From contig JANQFQ010000095.1 in assembly GCA_028277765.1 (NCBI GenBank), forward strand, positions 62,001 to 126,000: a stretch of 64,000 bases of DNA, given 5' to 3'. Origin of the DNA: Desulfobacterales bacterium. GTDB lineage: Bacteria > Desulfobacterota > Desulfobacteria > Desulfobacterales > SURF-7. Of this stretch, positions 8,960-17,726 are shown piece after piece (position 1 is the first letter of the stretch; each line of letters begins with the position of its first letter). Position numbers and translations under genes: made by a program. Below the pieces are notes generated by a model. The model was not told the origin of the DNA and did no database searches. It saw only the letters and a program-made list of their open reading frames with translations.

Positions 8960-9702
8960 TTGTGCGAAAAATATTATACGTTATCTTTAGAAAGCTGCTC
9001 AAGTGGGCAACTGCTATTTTGCGCCAAATTTTTATGCGCTTAATCACAATCCATCAAAGAGAATGTGTCGGAGTCGTTGCTCCATAGATGGGTTTTTCAG
9101 GATCGACTGACATAGACCTTTCAACCTTTTTAGCCCCAAACGTCAAACGGAGACTTGACCACTTTCCTTAGGGAAACCTCAGTTCTTCTGCCGGCCTAAT
9201 GCCTTTACGTTCTTTGGCTTGTTCTCCTGTCATTTAATTCCTCTGGAACCGTTCAGGCCTTCAGCGGGGTGAGCCCTCTGCACTTTGCGCAGCTCGTTTC
9301 CAGTCCCGGCAGTTGGGACGTCCTCGCCTACTATGCCCTCTGCTGACTTCTCCCATGCGGCCAGGATCGATTGCTCAATCCCCAGCCAATTCGCCTCGCA
9401 CGCGACACTCCAGGGCACATGGGAGACCTCCCGGGGTAAGACACAGAGCTTTATCGTGCGTAAACGCCGGATTTATAAAGCACACTCCGTTGCGGATGGA
9501 GGACTTAATGGTCACGTGCCCACTGGTCCCGAGTGTACCACACCTCGGATCCGGTTCCTGTACGTCGCCCCGCACTTTTGGATTGGACTTCCTTCAGACA
9601 CCACCTCGCGATGATGCCCTTGTCCTTCTCCTAACCTTCGGCTCCGCGAACACCTGGTACAGGGACTTGCACCCTGCTAGTTCTGTGCCATGCCCGGCAC
9701 AC
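8960..9702 (-). ncRNA. Group II intron, 5' part (domain I to the start of the ORF region), reverse transcriptase lost
   Basis: Read on the minus strand, the segment begins GTGTGCCGGGCATGG, the typical 5' end of many bacterial group II introns. It then shows the blocks AGGGTGCAAGTCCC, TCTGAAGGAAGT, ACCCCGGGAGGTCTCCC and GTCAGCAGAGGGCATAGTAG in the order seen in domain I and the ORF-flanking region of such introns. No reverse transcriptase frame follows; only a 21-codon frame begins at 9233, then stops. Domains V and VI are not visible before the IS256 remnant. The intron is thus a truncated, presumably inactive ribozyme. Its first base abuts an integron attC site. The left boundary at about 8960 is approximate. 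Confidence 0.8.
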
Positions 9703-9822
9703 ACGCCCAGCATCAGTTGCCGCCTGCTGGGATTTTGTGTTATCGGTTTACTTGCCCAGGCCATGTTAAATTTGACCCCATCGAGAGCTAGATGGCGGTC
9801 AACTGCATGCTGTTGTTAGAAA
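9703..9822 (-). other. Integron attC site interrupted by the group II intron
   Basis: Minus-strand reading starts TTCTAACAAC at the stop codon of the cassette gene and ends ...GATGCTGGGCGT directly at the intron. The arm AGCATGCAGTTGACCGCC pairs with GGCGGCAACTGATGCT leaving exactly two unpaired bases (G and A) on one arm, the extrahelical-base pattern of attC recombination sites. The right-hand core would normally continue as GTTAG; the intron replaces it after GT. The intervening loop is about 70 bases. The arms, the position at a gene end and the second attC upstream all support the call. Confidence 0.75.
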
Positions 9823-10334
9823 TTGCTTTTAACGATTTTATATTGTTGGAAAAAAGCATATGGTGAAGTTCCCCATTGTTTTTCTATTTCTCCACCGCAG
9901 AACGGACATACTTGCGATGGTAAATAATACCCTTCTGGTGGAATATCATTATCAAAAGGATCTTCTATGATTACTTTTTTCTCAAATTCATTAACAAAAA
10001 AGACTACATCTATGAATCCAGATGTCCCAAATGAATAGGAGATTTTGTTGCAATTTAGACATTTACATTCTGCAATGGTTTCGACTGGTCCTCTGTGTTT
10101 ACACAACAATTGCCATTCTGACTCATCATATAAAAGGCTTGTATTGTCTTCTGGGTATAAATCAATCTTTTGAGTCAAAGATCGGATTAAATTTTTCAAT
10201 TCAGAAAACAATGGAAGATCTTTCGACTTTAAGATTTGATTCCACTGCTCAGCCACATTAAAAACACAATAGCCATTTTCAATGGTGCAATCTATTGGAT
10301 CGTTTTTATCAATTGCAGATAATAGTGGATTCAT
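9816..10334 (-). CDS. Integron cassette gene, hypothetical zinc-ribbon protein
   Basis: A 172-residue protein of unknown function. Two Cys pairs, CKCLNC near residue 90 and CPFCGG near 148, could form a zinc ribbon across a beta-rich middle part (GFIDVVFFVNEFEKKVIIEDPF). No enzymatic motif is recognised. It is enclosed by attC sites on both sides: the start codon lies 17 bases after the GTTAGAA core of the upstream attC, and the stop codon falls within the TTCTAAC core of the downstream attC. This is the geometry of a mobile gene cassette. Such genes rarely have known roles and often carry their own or no promoter. Confidence 0.8.
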   Translation of the reverse strand: MNPLLSAIDKNDPIDCTIENGYCVFNVAEQWNQILKSKDLPLFSELKNLIRSLTQKIDLYPEDNTSLLYDESEWQLLCKHRGPVETIAECKCLNCNKISYSFGTSGFIDVVFFVNEFEKKVIIEDPFDNDIPPEGYYLPSQVCPFCGGEIEKQWGTSPYAFFQQYKIVKSNF

Positions 10335-10350
10335 GTTTAGGTTTTTTTAT

Positions 10351-10478
10351 TTCTAACGTATAGGTTTTATCCTTCGTCACGCCTGATAAAAGACTGAAAG
10401 CCCAGCGCCCAGACAAAAAAGTTGCCACAATGATTAATTATGCTTTCGCGCGTGATGATGGATAAAACAATGTTGGGC
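10351..10478 (-). other. Integron attC site upstream of the cassette gene
   Basis: On the minus strand the site runs from GCCCAAC (matches RYYYAAC) to GTTAGAA. The arms GTTTTATCC and TCACGC pair with GCGTGA and GGATAAAAC around an unpaired ATCA/CGAA spacer, which is the layout of attC stems with unpaired central spacer. The loop between them is about 65 bases. It directly precedes the cassette gene, whose ATG is 17 bases further on. No cassette gene is recognisable on its other side. Confidence 0.8.
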
Positions 10479-10750
10479 TGAGCCGTCTAGATATTGTTAT
10501 TATCAATATTTATGGAAATTGTAAAGAAAGGTTTTTTGTTTGAGCATTGCTATAAATATGGATTTTCAATGTAAAATTATGTCAACATTGGCTGGTTCTT
10601 GAGGTTTTTTTGTCAAATCAACCATCATGGCAATCGTTTTCTTTGTTAAATTCCTGCCAATGGATATGGCTGTCTGTTTGCACTTTATATTGCTTTGTGC
10701 AGGTTTATACGAAAAACACATTAATCAAGACAATCCCTTGCTGAATGATT
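10479..10750. other. Non-coding stretch between attC and IS91 remnant
   Basis: An A/T-rich stretch with no convincing reading frame on either strand; short frames here lack ribosome sites and overlap the transposase remnant. It may be the decayed gene of the next cassette or the terminal region of the IS91-type element. Confidence 0.4.
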
Positions 10751-11692
10751 TTATGCCGTGTCCATCAGCTCAGGTGGATGGATTATATCAAATGCGCTTG
10801 TCCCCGTTCTTTTGGGAACTTTTTCAATAATTTTCATAGTTCCTTTTTGGCAGCAAGGACACTTTGTTATATCCCTGTCTGTCAACAAAAGCATTAATTC
10901 CTGGACAGAACGCTTAAACACTTCCGGCAATTCCGGTATACAGCCAAGTAACTCCCGGCATTTTGAGATGCAATCTTTCTTACATCTATTCGCTAAAAAT
11001 CCATAATGCCTTATACGCATAAAGCCTTTAGGGAGTGTATGCAGTAGAAAACGCCTTATAAATTCAACTGCAGCAAGTGTTACTTTTTCGTTTTTGTTAG
11101 TCTTTCTGTTTTTAACCGCAAAAGTGACCTCACCGTTCTTCAAACCAAGTATCCGGTTGTTCGATATAGCAACTCTATGGGTATACCGCCCAAGATAATC
11201 AAGCACATACTCGGGCTTTTCAATAGGTTCTTTGATTTTTATCACCCAGTCTTTTGTGTAAAGTTTTAAGAAAAGTTTTCTGAACATTTTTTCTGTGCCA
11301 TATAAGCCGGTATCGCCGGGGAAATGCAATTGGCCGTCTTTGTTTACCTTTTCCATGAATTCCATGAACTTGCCCCGAAACACTTTAGACGGTGCTTTTT
11401 CAGAAAAAAGAAATTTGTTTTTACAATGTACAAATCTTTTTCTATCAAAAGAAAGGGCACCTCCGGGAACAAGACAATGCATATGAAAATGATCATTTAG
11501 CTTTTGATCCCAGGTATGCAGGATCATAATAATGCCAAGCCTGCCGTTAAGTCTGTTATTCGGATTTTCGCCAAACTGCAGAAGTGTCTCGGATACAGCT
11601 TTGAACAGTATGCCAAGCATGATTTTTTTATTACAGCGTATAATCGGATTGAGTTCATGGGGCAGTGTAAATACGTTGCGAAAAGGCATCAT
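10751..11692 (-). pseudogene. IS91/IS1294-type HUH transposase, N-terminus missing
   Basis: The 313 residues carry the catalytic HUH motif in DHFHMHCLVPGG and the conserved YLGRYTHRVAIS segment with the nucleophilic tyrosine(s), followed by a C-terminal Cys pair CPCC. IS91-type enzymes start with a zinc-binding domain of about 80 residues and then reach FTLPHELNP. Here that motif stands only eight residues after the first Met and the zinc domain is absent, so the gene is truncated at its 5' end. HUH elements move by rolling-circle transfer and can carry adjacent DNA. The remnant ends about 120 bases from the terminator of the first FAD operon. Confidence 0.85.
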
Positions 11693-11809
11693 TCGATTGG
11701 AATTATTGACTTTTTTCAGTTAACAGAAGCTTGTGGGAAAGATATGGTCTTGCCAATATCAAAACATTCCAAAAAGTATAGAACAGATTATACTTGTTGT
11801 TGGAAATTT

Positions 11810-11852
11810 AAAAAAAACGGGGTCGGCGCGGAAAAACATCCCGCCGGCCCCG
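11810..11852 (-). terminator. Rho-independent terminator of FAD operon copy 1
   Basis: On the minus strand a GC-rich hairpin (CGGGGCCGGCGGG ... CCGCGCCGACCCCG) is followed by eight T residues, 35 bases after the stop codon of the operon. The same terminator, with a perfect stem, follows copy 2. Confidence 0.9.
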
Positions 11853-11886
11853 AAGATTAATCGTGGATATCATATGTTTTTAAAAT

Positions 11887-13548
11887 TTATTCAAGATATG
11901 TTTTAACGTATTTTTCCATCTCTTTGGTAGGCCCCCACCATTTGTTGCCCCCGAGGTCTTCAATCACCTTGTTTGCGGCAAGGTAGCCCGGGCCGCCGAG
12001 AATCAGCCCGCCGGGATAGACCGATGCACCGCCCACATAAAGTCCCTCAATTGGGGTGTTTGTGCTGGAACAGTCCTGGTTGGGACGGAAACAGCCCAGC
12101 TGCACAGGCTTATAGTCACCGTGCTTGATGGAGCCAAACCGCATGTTCGGCATGCGGGTCTCGATATCCTCGGGTGTCTCCATCTCGGCCATGATAAGGT
12201 TCTCTTTTGTCATGTTCGGGGCTGACTTCTGCCATTTGGCAAGCATCGCCTCTTTTATCTCCTCTTCGCGGTTTTCCCAGCCACCTTCAAGATCATACGG
12301 CGCGTGCATCTGGAAAAAGGCCACTTGGCCGTCTCCTCTTGCAAGATGGGAATCCCAGAACGTCTCTGTGGTACAATGCCCTCCAAAATTATTCAGATCA
12401 ATCTTACCCGCAACTACATTTTCCCAGTGTCTGAGGATTTGGTCTGTATTATCAAAACCAACAATGTTCATAAAGGTCTCATTTACCCATTGATGATCTG
12501 AGGCATATTCCGGGGCTTCTTTTGTGACCACGTGCAGTGTATTAAAACTCCACTTGTCATAGGTCCATCCCTCAATGGATCCCTTCAGATCCTTGGGCAG
12601 TTTATTCCCGCCCACAAGATCAAGAAACGTGGTGCGCGGATCAAGTGTAGATACAACCGCGTCGCTGTAAAGCGTTCGGCCCTCCCACAGTTCAACCCCT
12701 TTGGCCTTACCGTTCTCCATGATGATCTCGTTTACCTGGGATGAATCAAGGATCGTTCCGCCTGCCTGCACAAATTCACGGGCAAGAGAATTGGCCAGTT
12801 TATGGGATCCCCCCTGGCAGTAGCACTTGTTCATTCCCCTTACAAGAAGCAGAGGAACAAAAAATCCAACACCGGTCTCCTGGGGATCAAGGCCCCACAT
12901 GCAGGATGCGTATAAAAGGAGGGCGCGTAGTTTCTCATTTTCAAAAGTATTATTGATGATATCAAGGGGACTGTGTTCTGTAAGCTCCAGCATTGCCTCC
13001 CCGATCTCGGTCTTCTGCATGGCCATGGTTATATCAATCGGCGGCATGGGCGGAATATACGTGGCAGGCGCCACAATCTCGTCAACAATCCTGCGCCATG
13101 TCCTCATCACACGGCCAAACTGGATCGCGTCTTTTTGAGAAACCTTGTGGATTGAATCCATGGTGTCATCAATCATGCGGCACAAAGACAGGGATGTGCC
13201 GTCACTGTATACCATGGCGGTCTGGAGATTCGGCTTGATCCATACCAGGCCGTGGTGCGCGAGATCAAAATCCTGCAGCACGGGCATGTAGTCCACCATC
13301 ATATGATAAATCGCGTGGATATTTGAGTAATAACCCGGGTACAAAATCTCTTCAGTTGCCAGTCCGCCACCGATTTCATATCGCCGTTCAATCAAGGCAA
13401 CCTTAAGGCCTGCTTTTGCCAGGTACGCTGCTGTTATCAGGCCGTTTGGCCCGGCACCTATAACCACAACATCCCACTCGCTTTCAGGTGGGAATTCTTC
13501 GAAAAACGCCTGGTGATGTTTTTTCCCTTTCAGTTCTTTTTTAGCCAT
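11887..13548 (-). CDS. Phytoene-desaturase-like FAD oxidoreductase, copy 1 second gene
   Basis: A 553-residue flavoprotein with the ADP-binding fingerprint VVVIGAGPNGLITAAYLAKAG near residue 20, the ERR..GGGLATEE second FAD motif, and the C-terminal GLYVGGASVYPGGLILGG block typical of carotenoid-desaturase-like amino-oxidase-fold enzymes. The reaction is unknown; relatives desaturate or isomerise isoprenoid chains. No carotenoid synthase is nearby. I start it at the ATG at 13548, which has an AGGAGGAAAAACAG ribosome site; a longer frame would overlap the upstream gene. It follows its partner gene by 22 bases. A near-identical protein of equal length lies at 21086-22747. Confidence 0.85.
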   Translation of the reverse strand: MAKKELKGKKHHQAFFEEFPPESEWDVVVIGAGPNGLITAAYLAKAGLKVALIERRYEIGGGLATEEILYPGYYSNIHAIYHMMVDYMPVLQDFDLAHHGLVWIKPNLQTAMVYSDGTSLSLCRMIDDTMDSIHKVSQKDAIQFGRVMRTWRRIVDEIVAPATYIPPMPPIDITMAMQKTEIGEAMLELTEHSPLDIINNTFENEKLRALLLYASCMWGLDPQETGVGFFVPLLLVRGMNKCYCQGGSHKLANSLAREFVQAGGTILDSSQVNEIIMENGKAKGVELWEGRTLYSDAVVSTLDPRTTFLDLVGGNKLPKDLKGSIEGWTYDKWSFNTLHVVTKEAPEYASDHQWVNETFMNIVGFDNTDQILRHWENVVAGKIDLNNFGGHCTTETFWDSHLARGDGQVAFFQMHAPYDLEGGWENREEEIKEAMLAKWQKSAPNMTKENLIMAEMETPEDIETRMPNMRFGSIKHGDYKPVQLGCFRPNQDCSSTNTPIEGLYVGGASVYPGGLILGGPGYLAANKVIEDLGGNKWWGPTKEMEKYVKTYLE

Positions 13549-13570
13549 CTGTTTTTCCTCCTTTTCCACT

Positions 13571-15298
13571 TTACTTGGGTATCGCCGATATCTTGTCTTC
13601 CTCCGGAACATACCATGGTGACGGATACCACCAGTCACCAGGTTCAGCAATGCCGTCTTCGATCAGGATATGCATGAGGTTGTAGCCGACCGCCATCAGG
13701 CAGAGACCGCCCGGATGAGCGGATGACTGATGGGCAAGGTAGAGGTTGTCTATGGGTGTACGGAAACGGGCGAGTTCCGCCAAAGGGCGCTCATTCCACC
13801 ACTGGTCCCTGTCGCACCGGATCCCGTACCATGAACCGCCCAGAACGCCTGTATTGCGCATTGCCTGGTCATAGGGGGATTCACCGAAAATACGGACCAG
13901 GTTATCATCATCAAGGTTTTCGCATACACATGCCAGTGCCTGGCGCATGTACTCGTTCCATTTTTCTTTATCACCATGCTTGTCCATGGCGGTCATACCG
14001 TCCTTGTTATAATCAGGTGTCGGCACAATGGCCCACATGGGCCCATTGATATGCATGCCCCTGCGCGTGCACTGGGGATGTGTTTCATCATACAGCTGTC
14101 CTGTCACCATGCCGAAAATAGCCCTTTCCGGAGGATAGGTCATGTTCTGCTGCTCTCCGAAAAGGACCTTTACATTTTCATAATAAATATCACGTGAATC
14201 CATAGGGAAGAACGGGGCCACAAAGGATCCGTAATATCTTTCAATATCTTTCGGGACAAGCGCCCTGTACTGGGGCTTCATCCGCAGTTCTTCTTTTGTC
14301 AGGTAATGGGTCAGGTAAAGACTGCCTCCCTTAAGGCTGAGATCCTTTATCCGCTGCATAAACCCGGTATCAAGATGTCGGGGACCCACAAGCTTAAGAA
14401 AGGTGGGCTTGATATGTGTCGCGCTGATGACCGCCTTGTCCGCCCAGATTTTTTTAGCCGGCCGGGTGGCATCATCTCTCAGCCGCACACCGATCGCTTT
14501 GCCGTCATCAATAATGATCTCTTCAACCGGGCAGCAGGTGCGGAACACCGCGCCATGGGCTACCGCGCACCGGAATATCGCATGATAATATCCGTGGATG
14601 TTACCCCTGGGGCCGACAGGTTTTGGCACAGCAGGAGGACCGACTGTTGCCACACTGCACAGCGCGGGGATCGCCACCCCCTCCATATGGCCGTGGGCCC
14701 CGGATACCGCAGCGATCCAAGCGGCATTCACTTTCATCGGTTCTGTGTCGAGATATTCGTCCATGAGGTCAAACATGGTCATTTCCATAATCTCCCTCGT
14801 CCACATGTCCGGGTGATATTTTTTGTAAACCTGCATATAGGGTATGTTGTTCTCATCCAGCTCCGTCCCCACCGGGTGGGGAGGACACCAGAACGTGGCC
14901 CGCATCAGGTCCCTGAACGCCATGTCGCCCTTATCCATACAGGTAATCTTCATATACCCTTCAATATCCTTTTGGGTCATGGGTGACAGACCATCGCTGG
15001 TCAGAAAATTTCTTTCCATTGGAAATGGGACATCCTTATTAGGATTCCAGTCCATTCTAAAACCGTATTTCCACAGCTGGAGCTGTTCCCAGCCCGGGGC
15101 CGACCCCCCGTAGTTGGCTATCGCGTGGGGCTGAATTCGAACCCCTGCCATCGGTTCACACGTCTCCTGGCAGCCGCCGCATTCTGGCCTCTCCTCCAGC
15201 ACACAGACACTCAGCCCGCATTTAGCCAGGTACGCAGCTGTTGTGGTACCATTATGGCCACCGCCAACAATGACAATATCATATCTTTCTTCTTTCAT
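13571..15298 (-). CDS. Phytoene-desaturase-like FAD oxidoreductase, copy 1 first gene
   Basis: A 575-residue flavoprotein beginning MKEERYDIVIVGGGHNG, a GxGxxG-type FAD-binding site, with EERPECGGC as the second dinucleotide motif and AHQSSAHPGGLCLMAVG at the C-terminal FAD-binding block. It is distantly related to its operon partner and both are full length, so a heteromeric enzyme is plausible. Substrate unknown. The start at 15298 matches the start of the second copy; a Met two codons earlier is possible. The gene pair is expressed from the upstream region at 15305-15789 and ends at the terminator at 11810-11852. Confidence 0.85.
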   Translation of the reverse strand: MKEERYDIVIVGGGHNGTTTAAYLAKCGLSVCVLEERPECGGCQETCEPMAGVRIQPHAIANYGGSAPGWEQLQLWKYGFRMDWNPNKDVPFPMERNFLTSDGLSPMTQKDIEGYMKITCMDKGDMAFRDLMRATFWCPPHPVGTELDENNIPYMQVYKKYHPDMWTREIMEMTMFDLMDEYLDTEPMKVNAAWIAAVSGAHGHMEGVAIPALCSVATVGPPAVPKPVGPRGNIHGYYHAIFRCAVAHGAVFRTCCPVEEIIIDDGKAIGVRLRDDATRPAKKIWADKAVISATHIKPTFLKLVGPRHLDTGFMQRIKDLSLKGGSLYLTHYLTKEELRMKPQYRALVPKDIERYYGSFVAPFFPMDSRDIYYENVKVLFGEQQNMTYPPERAIFGMVTGQLYDETHPQCTRRGMHINGPMWAIVPTPDYNKDGMTAMDKHGDKEKWNEYMRQALACVCENLDDDNLVRIFGESPYDQAMRNTGVLGGSWYGIRCDRDQWWNERPLAELARFRTPIDNLYLAHQSSAHPGGLCLMAVGYNLMHILIEDGIAEPGDWWYPSPWYVPEEDKISAIPK

Positions 15299-15304
15299 AA
15301 GCAC

Positions 15305-15789
15305 CTCTTTTTTAATGCATTTTGTTAAAAGCTCCAGATATGTTCATCACCTTTTTATGAACCTTTAAATAGTATATCCGATAGCTGAATAATATGATAT
15401 ATCATCTCATATCCGGGTCAAAATTCAAACCTAATACATTCCTTGCCTATTCCCTGGTAAAACCAGGCATTATACTGCATTACTCACAAGGTTTAAGAGA
15501 TACTGAGTGTAATTGAGGAATTGTAAGAATGGAGTTTCCCCGCCGCTCGTTTAAAACGGTGCATACAGGATCTAATTAAATAGTATAGGAATATAGTGCT
15601 TAAATCCAACCGCCTGAGACTGTCCCGCTATAGCGGGATCCTTTTTCGTTCTTTTCGCGAAAAAGAAAAAATATAACTTCTTCGTGTCCTTCGAGATCTT
15701 CGTGGTAAAAAGGTTTTACTAGCCTCAATTAGGATTTATTCGCGGACAATGTTTTACTCTTTCTTCGCGCCTTTGCGTGACAATGAAGG
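15305..15789. other. Intergenic region with short palindromes and REP-like motifs
   Basis: No gene is seen. It holds the perfect palindrome TCCCGCTATAGCGGGA at 15623-15638 followed by a T run (possible plus-strand terminator), a CTTTTCGCGAAAAG palindrome next to it, and the repetitive CTTCGTGTCCTTCG and TTCGCGCCTTTGCGTGA motifs that recur in intergenic DNA of many proteobacterial genomes. The promoter of the first FAD operon must lie in its left part. Confidence 0.5.
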
Positions 15790-17046
15790 TTATTCTATAG
15801 ACAAAAGATACGACCTTAAATTCACCTTTTTATGTTTTAGTCCAACCTTCTTCCTGATGTTTTCCCTGTGAAATTCGATTGTTTTTGTGGATAAATTCAA
15901 CAGATCGGCGATCTCTTTTGTGGTTTTTCCCTGTTTTACAAGGTTGGCCACCTGGATCTCAGCAGGTGTAAATTTCAGATGTTTTATATGCATCCCCCGA
16001 ATAAACGGTGAAATAATATCATTCAGATTCGATTCAATAATCTGAACACAGGTCTTTTGCCGTCTGTCCAACCTGCTTTTATTTAACCGCTCCAGGTACG
16101 GGATAATCAGTTCTTTTACATTAAACAGCATCTTTTCCTCAAGTTCTACCTTATCTTCATCCCTTTTCTCCAACAGGATCTTCAATGCCGCATTCATCTC
16201 CTCCAGGTTTATTGTACGCTCTTTAACCTTTCTCTCCAGGTCCTCATGCGCCCTTTTCAGCTTCTCTTCTGCCAGCTTTTGTTTGGTAATATCCCTTACA
16301 ATATTGATAGTGCCGATTATTTTGCCGTTCTTTGTGATCGTTCTGGGGCTCACTTCAACATGGGCGATCGACCTGTCTTTTCGAAACACTTTAAACTCCA
16401 GCATATCATCAGCCTGATCTGTAAAGTCCTCCTTGTTCACTTTCTGGAGGTCCTCTTGGCTCAACACCCCTATTTCAGAAAAATGTTTCCCCATGAATTC
16501 TTCACGCTTGTATCCGAATATCTCTTCAAGTTTTTTATTTATTTCCAGGAACCTGCCATCAATCCCCACAAAAAAAATCAGATCATTTGCATTTTCAAAG
16601 ATTATTCTGTATTTCTCCTCAGTGTCTGGAAGCATTCCCGCCGGCGCCTGGCTGGCAGTAACACCTGTCTTTTCAGTCAGTTTGCCGCCAGGTTCAATTG
16701 TTTCTGCTGCTTGTGCCGTTCCGCTTGAAAGCGGCTCATCATCCCCGGTAACATTCAAAACATCCTCTTCAGTCGGTTTTGCATCAGCACGCAACCCCTT
16801 TGAAACATGAATATCTCCCTTTTCTGTTTCATCCATGGGATCAACTACATTTAGATGGCAGACCCGGGCAATTGACCTGCAAAGCCTGGCCAGTTCACCC
16901 GGATCCAGCTGATCAGCGCGACCAAAATTGTGGATGATGCGTGCAACAGGTTTTTTGGTATCAGGGTGCCGCTCATTATGTGCAAGCTGATAGTATTTAA
17001 CTATGCCGCCATCTCTGTTTTTTCTTTTTGTAATTCGCAGATACAT
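15790..17046 (-). CDS. Chimeric regulator: IS1634-like transposase N-terminus + PAS + LuxR HTH
   Basis: A 418-residue protein in three parts. Residues 1-65 (MYLRITKRKNRDGG, then HNFGRADQLD) look like the N-terminal domain of IS1634/IS4-group transposases. Residues 141-255 form a PAS domain (EKYRIIFENANDLIFFV, NIVRDITKQK), followed by a coiled coil at 256-305. Residues 357-418 are a LuxR/FixJ-type helix-turn-helix (FTPAEIQVANLVKQGKTTKEIA, then STKTIEFHR). The PAS-LuxR part is a common sensor-regulator design in Desulfobacterota; the transposase part is unusual. There is no phospho-receiver or kinase domain. The motif TGTAGGCAT overlaps the start codon and recurs three times upstream, suggesting a DNA target. 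It probably regulates itself or neighbours; the signal is unknown. Confidence 0.75.
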   Translation of the reverse strand: MYLRITKRKNRDGGIVKYYQLAHNERHPDTKKPVARIIHNFGRADQLDPGELARLCRSIARVCHLNVVDPMDETEKGDIHVSKGLRADAKPTEEDVLNVTGDDEPLSSGTAQAAETIEPGGKLTEKTGVTASQAPAGMLPDTEEKYRIIFENANDLIFFVGIDGRFLEINKKLEEIFGYKREEFMGKHFSEIGVLSQEDLQKVNKEDFTDQADDMLEFKVFRKDRSIAHVEVSPRTITKNGKIIGTINIVRDITKQKLAEEKLKRAHEDLERKVKERTINLEEMNAALKILLEKRDEDKVELEEKMLFNVKELIIPYLERLNKSRLDRRQKTCVQIIESNLNDIISPFIRGMHIKHLKFTPAEIQVANLVKQGKTTKEIADLLNLSTKTIEFHRENIRKKVGLKHKKVNLRSYLLSIE

Positions 17047-17223
17047 GCCTACACACTTCCTTTAACTATATTAATTTATAGATATTTATTATTGTTATAT
17101 GCCTACAGCACCACGCCTCACCCTTTCCATCAACGCAATGCCTACAAAACTAAAACTAATATTAATTTATATCAATAATATTAACAAGCTAAAAATCAAT
17201 CCACATGCCTACACTATGCTGGC
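17045..17223. repeat. Four direct copies of ATGCCTACA upstream of the chimeric regulator
   Basis: Exact 9-base copies at 17045-17053, 17099-17107, 17138-17146 and 17215-17223, all in the same orientation; a TTAATTTATA segment also occurs twice (17071 and 17162). In the reading direction of the regulator the unit is TGTAGGCAT and the first copy covers its start codon. The copies are either operator sites or the subterminal repeats of the insertion sequence from which the regulator's N-terminus derives. Confidence 0.7.
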
Positions 17224-17294
17224 TTCAGCAAATGAACGAATCAGAATTGTGAGAAAACGGGCTAAAGGATCGTGTTTGTAGTCTTAATCGGTTT

Positions 17295-17726
17295 TTAATC
17301 CCATGATACACCAACCATTTTAAAACCTTTTGGAATATTCGGCAGATTTCTGAAAGACGATAGGCTGTCTCCATAATATGACTCAGTTGGTTCAAAATCA
17401 GCAAGCCAGGACAATACCTCTTCTTTGCTTTTAGTAGTTATAATCCAAATTGTATCAGAGTTTATCCAGGAATCATCATCTTCTAAGGCATCTTCATAAT
17501 CGTAAAACCGAATCCATATTGAATCCACATCAGATCTTGATTCAATCTCCTTTAAACGTTTATAAAGTTCCTCTGCTGAACCGGCTCTAATTGTGTTGCA
17601 TGTTATTGTACAGCATTTTTCATAATTCCCATGGAAATATAAATCCAATGAAATTGCCAATTCAGAGTCATTTGAGTGCCCGACTGAATCAATCCATTCA
17701 ATCAGTTTTTTCTTTTCTTCATCCAT
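17295..17726 (-). CDS. Hypothetical acidic small protein, immunity-like context
   Basis: A 143-residue acidic protein, not assigned to a family. It has several Trp/Tyr-rich beta segments (SIWIRFYDYEDALEDDD, DTIWIITTKSKEE), a composition common among immunity proteins of polymorphic toxins. It lacks a signal peptide or membrane span, so it is cytoplasmic. It is the last of a minus-strand row of small genes that includes a SUKH-type immunity protein. Confidence 0.6.
   Translation of the reverse strand: MDEEKKKLIEWIDSVGHSNDSELAISLDLYFHGNYEKCCTITCNTIRAGSAEELYKRLKEIESRSDVDSIWIRFYDYEDALEDDDSWINSDTIWIITTKSKEEVLSWLADFEPTESYYGDSLSSFRNLPNIPKGFKMVGVSWD

Larger units (their letters stand above)
11810..15298 (-). 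repeat. Large direct repeat, copy 1 (FAD operon with terminator)
   Basis: The two FAD oxidoreductase genes, their 22-base spacer region and the terminator correspond in order, length and sequence to 21009-24501. By eye about nine of ten residues agree. Both copies have the same orientation and are separated by about 5.7 kb. Confidence 0.9.

Noticed and set aside
9285..9819. Plus-strand frames across the intron (about 110 and 170 codons)
   Set aside because: They run antisense through conserved group II intron blocks and an attC; such frames are spurious products of the structured RNA sequence.
10627..10830. Plus-strand 67-codon frame next to the IS91 remnant
   Set aside because: No ribosome site, overlaps the 3' end of the transposase on the other strand, no family likeness.
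15623..15638. Palindrome TCCCGCTATAGCGGGA as terminator of the fusion regulator
   Set aside because: The T tract is on the plus-strand side whereas the regulator is read on the minus strand, so it cannot terminate that gene in the normal way.
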